In this document: in pieces, positions 57,274 to 64,000 of the stretch
Position numbering within the stretch: the first letter of the stretch is position 1
Layout of the letters: the number at the start of each line of letters is the position of its first letter
Assembly (NCBI GenBank): GCA_022828595.1
Contig: JAKGHH010000007.1
Span: 37,882,356 to 37,946,355 of the forward strand
DNA length: 64,000 bases
Reading direction: 5' to 3'
Source of the DNA: Nelumbo lutea
Taxonomy: Eukaryota; Streptophyta; Magnoliopsida; Proteales; Nelumbonaceae
Program-made: the position numbers and the translations under genes
Notes under the pieces: generated by a model
What the model saw: only the letters and a program-made list of their open reading frames with translations
What the model was told of the DNA's origin: nothing
Database searches by the model: none

Positions 57274-60200
57274 TCAGTTCTTAGCTCTGGTTATTACTGC
57301 TTGGCTATCACAATGGAGATATATTGATGGAATCGGCCGCGACCAAAGTGGTATATGTGTCAGCAAGTTCCTTAGCCACTCCGCTTTAGACCCCGCCAAT
57401 TCTAGTGCAATGAACTCGACCTCTATTATTGAACTTGTATTGCATGACTGCTTTACCGATTTCCACAATATTGCTCCACCTAGAATAAACATATATCCAC
57501 TGGTGGAAATACTATAAACCAAAGTTTATGGTTCATTTTAAATATTTTAATAATCTTATTAAAGCTTCCCAATGTTCATTTTTGGGATTATGAGTATGCT
57601 AACTTAATTTTCCCACAGGTATAGCTATGTCTGGTCTTATACAATTCTTTAAATAAGATACAAATCCAATTATACTTATATACTCCTTTGTGAAATATGT
57701 TCTCTTACATGTTTCTTTAAGTGAATATTACAGTCAAGAGGCATTTTAACCGGTTTACAATCATAGTGTCCAAATTTCCTAAGAATACTCTTTACATGAT
57801 GTGATTGGGAGAAAATGAGGTTTCCTTGTTCTTTATGGATTTTAATCCCCAATATTACATCATCCACACCTAAGTCCTTGGTATCAAATTTGGATATTAG
57901 AAATTGTTTTGTTTCTTTTACTACCTCTAAATTAGTTCCCATTATTAATATATCATCAACATATAGACAGATCATGACTCCTATATTATTTTCAAATTTG
58001 ATATAGACACATCTATCAGAATCATTTCTGCTATATCCATTAGTTACTAACACATTATCAAAATTTTCATGCCATTGTTTGGGATCTTGTTTTAAGCCAT
58101 ATAAAGACTTAATTAATTTACATAATTTATTTTATTGTCTTGGCATTATGAAGCCTTCATGTTGCTTAATGTAAATCTCTTCCTCTAATTCCCCATTTAA
58201 GAAATTGTTTTCACATCCATTTGATGAACTACTAGTTTGTAAATGGATGCTATAGTAAACTAAACCCTAATTGTTGTTAATCTTGCAACTGGGGAGTAGG
58301 TTTCAAAGAAGTCTACATCTTTTTTTTGTCTGAACCCTTAGCAACTAAACTGGCTTTGAATTTATCTATTGTCCCATCTAGTTTTAGTTTTTTCTTAAAA
58401 ATCCATTTATATTCTAGTGCCTTAGTTCTAGGTGGGAGATCTACAAGTTCCCAAGTGTGATTAGTGACTAAAGATTCTATTTCACTTTTTATGGTTTCTT
58501 TCCAAAATATTGCATCAGGTGAAGTTACTGCTTTATGATAGGTTACTGGGTCATTGTCCACAAAAAATGTGAACATTTCATCACCCAAGTTTGTTTATCT
58601 TCTTTGTCTTTTACTTCTTCTTAAGTCTGCGTCTTGCCTAAGTGAAGTATTAATTCCTTGAGTACTCACTTGGTTTCTAACTTGGTTTTGGGAATGTTTC
58701 TTTTCTTTAAGGGAAGATGTGCTCAAAGAACTCTACATCTCGGGATTCTATTATTGTGTTATTTTTGACAATATTTTCAATTATTTTAATTACAAGAAAC
58801 CGATAAGCCGCACTGTTTTGTGCATAGCCAATGAACACACATTCACAAGTTTTCAGTCATAATTTCTTTCTTTTAGGTTCAAGTATTCCAACATTTGCTA
58901 GACAACCCTAAACTTTTAGATAGTTCAAACTAGGTTTTCTATTATGCCAAAGTTCAAAGGGAATTTATCTTTTCTTCTTAGGTTCTATTATATAAGTGAT
59001 AAGCCGTTAGGATTGCTTCCCCCCACAAATTCAGAGGTACACCTGGACTAATTAGCATTGCATTCATTATTTCCTTTAGTGTTTTGTCAAGTCTTTTTGC
59101 AACTCCATTAGATTCAGGTTAATAGGGAGCTGTGATTTCATGTATGATTCTATTTTCTTTAAAGAATTTTCTAATGGTTTGTCCATTATACTCAGTTCCT
59201 CTATCTATTCTAAGTCTTTTTTTTTCTTAATTGATTTTCTACTTCAGCTTTGTAGTTTATGAAAACTTGATCAACCTCATCCTTTGATCTAAGTAGAACT
59301 AATTTTGCATATCTAGAGAAGTCATTTATAAATGTTATATAGTATCTTTTTCCTCTTCTAGTTTCATGACATTTAAGGTCTCCTAAATCACTGTGTATAA
59401 GTTGTAACAATCAAGTTTCTCTTTGTATACTTTTATGAGGTTTCTTAGTCAATTTTGCTTATACACATACTTGTCATTTTTCATTTGTAAAATTAATAGG
59501 AACATTCGAAATTCTTAATTTACATAAACACTTTAAATAAGGAGCACTACGATGTCATAGTCTAGCATGCCAAATATAAAAGGACTCAAAATATAAGCAG
59601 AAGAAGAAGCAGTTTTATTTATAATAATATCAGAAAGGTTTAGTACAAATAATCCTCCTACATTGTATCCTTTTCCAATAAATACATTATTTTTAGTCAA
59701 TACGGCCTTGTCTACTTCAAATGTGAGTTTCAGTCCTACTTTGTTGAGGAGTGCTCCCAATACCAAGTTCCATCGGATCTCCAGCACATACAGTACATCA
59801 TTCAACATTAGGATTTTTCCTGAAGTCAGTTTCAGTAGCACATTTCCTTTGCCGATGACCTTCGAAGTTTGTGAGTTTCCCATGAAGACTTGCTTTCTTT
59901 CGGACAGAGTTGTATACTTATAGAAGGAATTGCGGTCCCCATATATGTGTTTGGTAGCACCAGTGTCCAGTACCCACTCCTTCGGCTTATCATCTAAGTT
60001 TACCTCAGTCACCACTGCTGCAATAACATCCTCAGTCAAATTGACTTTCGGTTTCCCAGAGTCATTCTTCTTTCAGTTCGTGTAGTCCTTCTTGTAATGC
60101 CCGGGTTTGCCACATACATAGCAGTTTCATTTCTTTTGTTGTTTTTTGAATTTTTTATCATTGTTCACATTAAAGTTTTTTTTTTTGAATTTTGTAGTTT

Positions 60201-60833
60201 TTTTCTCCACCAGATTGGTTTTGGAAAACTGGCCATCATCTTTCTTTATGCTCTATTCTTTAGTCTTAATTCAGACCACTACTTGATCCAAAGTTGTGTC
60301 ATTCCTCTTGTGCTTCATACTGGTCTTGAAATCATTCTATGTATGTGGCAGTTTCTCTATGAGAGAACCGACAATGAATTCATCTGGCAATACCATGCCT
60401 TCTTTTTCTAGTTCCCCCACAAGAACCTGTAACTCATTTATTTGTGCAGACATGCCCATGTCTTCTTTCATGGTGAAGTGTAGGAAGTTGGTGATTACAT
60501 ATTATTTCTAGCATTTTCTAGAACATACTTAGTGTCCAATGCATTCCATATTTTATAGGCATAATTGTAGGAAGAATAAACATTGTATAGTTCATTGGAC
60601 AAGTAGTTTAGGATATGGTTGGTGTAGAGGTGGTCGGTTGTAGTCCAATGTTTTGCAACAACAGAATTGGCTGGTTCCTCCGTGTTTAATGGGTTCGGTT
60701 CAGTCAAAGCGAAAGCTACCCCTAACTATTTTAAGGCAAACAATAGGCATTGTCTCCAATGCTTGTAGTCGGTTCCATTGAAGGGTTCAATTTTAGAGAA
60801 ATCGAGAACTGTTGACAATATCCGGTTCCTCAT
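57274..60833 (-). pseudogene. Copia gag-pol remnant
   Basis: Gag starts at ATG 60833 (MRNRILSTVLDFSKIEPFNG) and meets a stop after FALK. Zinc knuckle at 60123-60082 reads CYVCGKPGHYKKDY, with the last Cys of CX2CX4HX4C replaced by Tyr. Protease DTGAT is at about 59967. An integrase piece has SDLGD and FINDFSR (59410-59210). RT is in two pieces: 58588-58313 (FWKETIKSEIESL) and 58053-57676 with YVDD at 57963-57952. RNase H is at 57522-57274 ([19 protein letters not shown]). Broken by numerous stops and shifts, so not functional. Reading is by family knowledge of plant Copia proteins. Confidence 0.9.
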
Positions 60834-60869
60834 GACGGGGTTAGCATTCCATAAATACGGTTTTAAGAA

Positions 60870-61732
60870 TGTTGTAAAAACAGTAGTAAAAAGAGCAGAT
60901 GAAACTTATCGGTAATTGCTTTCTAAATCAAAGTTGTAGTGATGTAAAGTTGTTGCAGGAACTCGAAACTGGGAATTGCAAGAAGATGGAGGGCTGGGTC
61001 ATGCCACTTGGTCACTCTCCTTGAAACCGTATTTGCCCTCTATGATGCAACCGAGTGATCGCAAACCGGTCACCAAGATAAAACAACCCACAGGCCACTA
61101 GTAGGCGCGCACTTGCTTACCAGACCTTCGTGAACTACAAAAGATTGATGCTTAGATTTCTTAGAGAAAACAAGAATGTCGAAAAATGGGGTGTGTGTGT
61201 GTGTAGATTGGGTCGACCATCACCCTTTTATAGATTGGTCTCAAACCCGAACGGACACAGATGTGTCCTTTCATATAGACCCGTTCATGGACCAGGCTTG
61301 GGCTGGGCTTTTACTCTTCATAAATAGAATTTTGTTAGGCCCGAGCTAGAGCCCGACCCGACCAACGGGCCTACAACTTGGGCCCGAGCCTGACTCTGAT
61401 AAAAAGCCCGAAGTCCGAAGCTCAACGGTGATTGTGTTTGCGGCGACTATGAGCTGCGATTTTAACAGTGAAAAGTGTGTCAGTTCGCGTATGAGAGAGA
61501 GAGAGAGAGAGCAAAACTATCTCGGTGACTGTGAGCCCCCCCCACCCACATGCATGGAATATCTATAGTTCTCTCCTCCTATGGGTCCCTACCCATAGAG
61601 GGAGCAAACTACAAATATACTCCACTTCCACTCCTTTCCCGAGCAATGTGGGGCAATGAGTCATTTAAGGGAGTAAATGACAAAAAACAAGAGAGGAGAG
61701 AGATTCTTGTAAATTTGGATCTCCCTCCAACA
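60870..61732 (-). repeat. Right (5') LTR with an internal replacement block
   Basis: It shares TGTTGTAAAAA...TTATCGGTAAT at one end and GAGATTCTTGTAAATTTG...CAACA at the other with the left LTR. Positions 61266-61545 do not match the left LTR; they carry GACCCGTTCATGGACCAGG and GGCCCGAGC words (MITE-like) and a GA run at 61495-61511. The left-LTR sequence that should be here instead occurs in the partial copy at 61752-61910. Confidence 0.75.
61223..61233 (-). promoter_or_regulatory. TATA box in the 5' LTR
   Basis: CTATAAAAGGG on the minus strand, oriented toward gag. The same box is at 55436-55446 and 56069-56079 in the duplicated left LTR. The likely start of element transcription would lie about 30 nt downstream. 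Confidence 0.65.
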
Positions 61733-61737
61733 CTCTT
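61733..61737. other. Target-site duplication CTCTT, right
   Basis: Matches 55080-55084 exactly and abuts the CAACA end of the right LTR. Confidence 0.75.
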
Positions 61738-61751
61738 CTTCTTCTTCTTCA

Positions 61752-62085
61752 GGAGCCTCTTCAGAATAGTGGACCTGTTTGAAGAGGCACAAGGAAGAAG
61801 AAGAAACACAGAAAAAGAAAATAATTTATTTTAAAATTAAATTTGAATTTGAAAAACCCATTTTAAAATCGAAAATGTGTAATTCGGATAAAACAAAATG
61901 ATTTAGTGAAAATCATGGAATATCTATAGTCATCTCCTCCTATGGGTGGAGTGAGAAAAACTACAAATATACTCCACTTCCACTCATTTCCCAAACAATA
62001 CGAGACAATGAATCATTCAAGGGAGAAAATGACAAAAAACAAGAAAGTAGATTCTTGTAAATTTGAATCTTCCTCCAATACTCCT
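61752..62085 (-). repeat. Partial extra LTR copy outside the target duplication
   Basis: AGGAGCCTCTTCAGAAT, then AATTTATTTTAAAATTAAAT, GGATAAAACAAAATGAT, TGGAATATCTATAGT and TTCTTGTAAATTTGAATC up to CCTCCAATA at about 62085. This is the TATA-distal half of the LTR, a third relic immediately right of the element. Confidence 0.7.
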
Positions 62086-62756
62086 CTTCTTCTTCTTACA
62101 AGTGGTTATTATGTTATGTTTTCAACAAGAATAACCCACCTGACAGCCATCGGCGACCACAGCAACCACCTACTTGGACAACCATTGGCGGGAACAACAG
62201 CCACCCCTTCATCTTCAATCTTTAACTGTAACTACAACTCTTTTTCTTACCTTTATCTATCTATCTTATATTCCTATCTCCATTGACCTGTTGGAGTGGT
62301 GTTGTCGTTACTAATGATGTCTTGTCTAAGAAGTGTGTTGCAGCAATTTAATCGGAATTACGTACATGTCAATGCAGATTCATTTATAATGTTAGTATTG
62401 CTGGAGAAGATTTGATTTATGAGATAATAAGGATTGTTGGGTCCGGTTTTACCTGTTCGTCCTTCATCTCCGAGTTACACCGAAGAAGAAGAAGAAAGAG
62501 CCAAAGAAGAAGCAAAGAGTGATACGTCGCCGTTGGTTCGCTGCCGATACTCTGTCGCTGCCGATGGACAGGGGTTTCTCTATTATATGGCATAGGGTTC
62601 GGTGGAGAAAAAGGGACGAAAGAACTGGAAAGAAAAAAAAGGGGTTTTGATTGAACACTCAACCAGTTCGTTTCCCCACGAACCGGAGTAGACCGTGTTA
62701 ATGCACGTTTGAGTGTTAACATAAGCCTAGTCGACATATCGACACGCCATTCGCGA
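62086..62756. other. Right inner part of the MULE-like element
   Basis: CTTCTTCTTCTTACAAGTGG here also occurs at about 55026-55046 left of the Copia element, so the pre-insertion site may have been in this microsatellite-rich context. There is a CTAT run near 62256-62272. No gene recognised. Confidence 0.45.
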
Positions 62757-62987
62757 GTGCACTCGTCCAGTGCACCCACGGGTGCACAGAACGCGAGCCC
62801 CTTGGGGTATAGGGAGCAGGGACGGGAATTAATAGTGATATTCGACTAAGGATGGGAGATGAGAGTGAATTATCTGCCCTGACCTGACCATGATTAAGCA
62901 TATACATGTAATATTATTTATATCAAAATATATTTAAAATAATTTTGGGGATTTGATCCCCAATCGACAACCTGTCTGTCTCCATCA

Positions 62988-63141
62988 GAAATGAGGGATG
63001 AAAGGTCATTTTTATCTTCCGGCAGGCCATTGTCATTCCCAACTTCGTATAGATTCCTGCCTATCGAAGGGATGGGGGATTATGCGTTTGAGGAATTGGA
63101 AAAACGTATGAAGCAACCAGCCAAAGACTTTTCTAACAGGT
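62988..63141 (+). other. Exon-like open stretch, unidentified
   Basis: Acceptor-like TCTGTCTCCATCAG is followed by 50 open codons (MRDERSFLSSGRPLSFPTSY, then IEGMGDYAFEELEKRMKQPA and KDFSN). The next sequence is AACAG then GTTAGC, a donor-like site. Codon use is balanced and unlike the AT-rich surroundings. I do not recognise the protein. It could be one exon of a plus-strand gene running off the right edge, or a captured fragment. Confidence 0.35.
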
Positions 63142-63211
63142 TAGCTAATACCTTCATTATTAAACTGACTACACTATGCATATGTTTCCTTTCTTCTTAT
63201 TTTCAAAGTAA

Positions 63212-63408
63212 GGCCTCATTTGATTCATGGGAATATCGGTTTGGAATCGAAATTGGAATGGACCATTCCAATTCCAACTGTTTGATTGTGCGGAGTCAGA
63301 ATCCCATTCCTATTCACTCCTATTTCTATTTCCATTCCTGTCTGAACCAAACATACTATAGGTATGGATCATACCGATTCTTATTCCAACTACAAATCAA
63401 ACAGACCC
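63212..63408. mobile_element. Tourist-like MITE with TAA target duplication
   Basis: Left end GGCCTCATTTGATTCATGGG. Right end reverse complemented GGGTCTGTTTGATTTGTAG. Flanked by TAA at 63209-63211 and 63409-63411. Inside, GGAATxGxAATTGGAATGG and CCATTCCAATTCC words fold back. A typical 197-bp PIF/Harbinger MITE. Confidence 0.75.
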
Positions 63409-63411
63409 TAA

Positions 63412-64000
63412 AACTTGCGTAGGGGACTTCTAAACGTGGTTAGTACCTCATCTTCCTATCTTTTTCCTCTTCAGTTTGTCTTTGCTTCCGTGTAAAACAA
63501 GTACAAAATAAAGTTTTGACCATTTTTTAAAGGGCCATCAACTACAACTAAAATTCCAAATATTGAAAAAGTTTTCAGTCCTCTTACAAAGAAAGAAATG
63601 AAGCTTCATGAAATCCCATGCCAGGACTGTTTCAATCATCTATGTTTTCATGATATAATAATACATTGCAATGTTTTTGCACTATTTATTGACAATATTG
63701 GTCTATGACCTTCATCCTTCTTCAAGGGGTGGAATGGTGGTTATGATTGGTAGTGGAAAAGAGAGTAGAAAGAATGACCTTTCTGTATTCATGCATGAAC
63801 CACCTCTTTTGACCATATGGAGGGGAGATAATGATTGATAGAAGATTATAATATGGATAAGCTTAAAGCACAAAGCCCTAATTTTAGACCATGTCTTTTG
63901 CGGGCTTAAAAGTGTTTTTGCCAAACGTCAGGAATTGTGTTTGTCACATTTTTGTTTACTACAAACACATATGCTTATCCAAACGTAGGCTAGATTTTTG
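63412..64000. other. Non-coding end of window
   Basis: An acceptor-like TTTTTCCTCTTCAG at about 63462-63475 might belong to a gene continuing right, but no open exon follows clearly. The last 150 bp (CTTAAAGCACAAAGCC, GCCAAACGTCAGG, ATCCAAACGTAGGC) look like part of a MITE whose other end is outside the window. Confidence 0.4.

Larger units (their letters stand above)
55085..61732 (-). mobile_element. Ty1/Copia LTR retrotransposon, degenerate
   Basis: Bounded by TGTTG...CAACA LTR ends and an exact 5-bp target duplication CTCTT (55080-55084 and 61733-61737). LTRs: left 55085-56584, right 60870-61732. Internal order on the minus strand is gag, zinc knuckle, protease, integrase, RT, RNase H, the Copia order. 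Many stops and frameshifts. I find no convincing primer-binding site or polypurine tract next to the LTRs. Inserted into the MULE-like element. Confidence 0.85.
54486..62798. mobile_element. MULE-like TIR element hosting a nested Copia retrotransposon
   Basis: The left end carries GCGTTCTGTGCACTCGTGGG (54494 on). The reverse complement of the right end (62794 back) carries GCGTTCTGTGCACCCGTGGG. The two match over about 38 bp with 2 differences. The flanks are CTCTTGGGG (54477-54485) and CCCTTGGGG (62799-62807), a 9-bp direct repeat with one mismatch, as for Mutator-like elements. Without the Copia insertion the element would be about 1.7 kb. No transposase is visible. Internal sequence includes CTC/CTT microsatellites (55000-55040). 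Confidence 0.6.

Noticed and set aside
61752..62085. Right boundary of the Copia element at 62085
   Set aside because: The flank there (CTCCT) does not match CTCTT, and the end reads CAATA; the boundary at 61732 gives an exact duplication and a proper CAACA end.
1..64000. tRNA or rRNA genes and CRISPR arrays
   Set aside because: I looked for tRNA B-box/TΨC words, rRNA-like GC-rich conserved blocks and regularly spaced repeats; only the SINE-like fragment at 30310-30392 came close.

Overview
The window is nuclear DNA of a flowering plant. It holds GT-AG introns, a legume-lectin receptor kinase and a plant CDK-like kinase, set among Copia, Gypsy, L1, RTE, Helitron, MITE and SINE debris. Base composition is AT-rich, with no operons, CRISPR arrays or bacterial signals. 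I cannot name the species.

Host genes occupy only the first ~20 kb, both on the minus strand. (1) 2629-4727 is an intronless L-type lectin receptor kinase of the LecRK-VII type. It is split inside the kinase domain by what looks like one extra GA unit in a short GA run. (2) 5681-19842 is an eight-exon CDK-like Ser/Thr kinase (709 codons plus stop). Every splice junction has GT/AG and all phases agree. Its fourth intron is 6.5 kb and is a mosaic of LINE, Gypsy, PIF/Harbinger-like and foldback pieces. Its second residue is Ser where the family has a myristoylated Gly.

From ~21 kb to ~54 kb I see no intact gene. The region is AT-rich repeat: tandem AT-rich duplications (22-25 kb), a tandem pair of GTGTCAAT-type MITEs (29.2-30.1 kb), a SINE-like fragment, and at least five related Helitron copies. 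The Helitrons are recognisable by a CCCGTGC-GAT-GCACGGG type hairpin followed by CTAG. One is nested in another, and one ~3.3-kb Helitron-plus-MITE composite is present twice (36.1-39.5 and 42.7-46.3 kb). Gene-like fragments at 46.4-48.7 kb lie beside the second copy and may be captured host sequence.

From 54.5 to 62.8 kb an element with ~38-bp terminal inverted repeats and a near-perfect 9-bp target duplication (MULE-like) encloses a decayed Ty1/Copia retrotransposon. The Copia element is at 55085-61732, minus strand, with exact CTCTT target duplication and LTRs of unequal length. The last 1 kb has an unidentified exon-like stretch and a Tourist-like MITE.

I found no convincing new multi-gene system. 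The points most worth following are the receptor-kinase frameshift, the loss of the kinase's N-terminal Gly, and the unusual layering of transposons inside one another.
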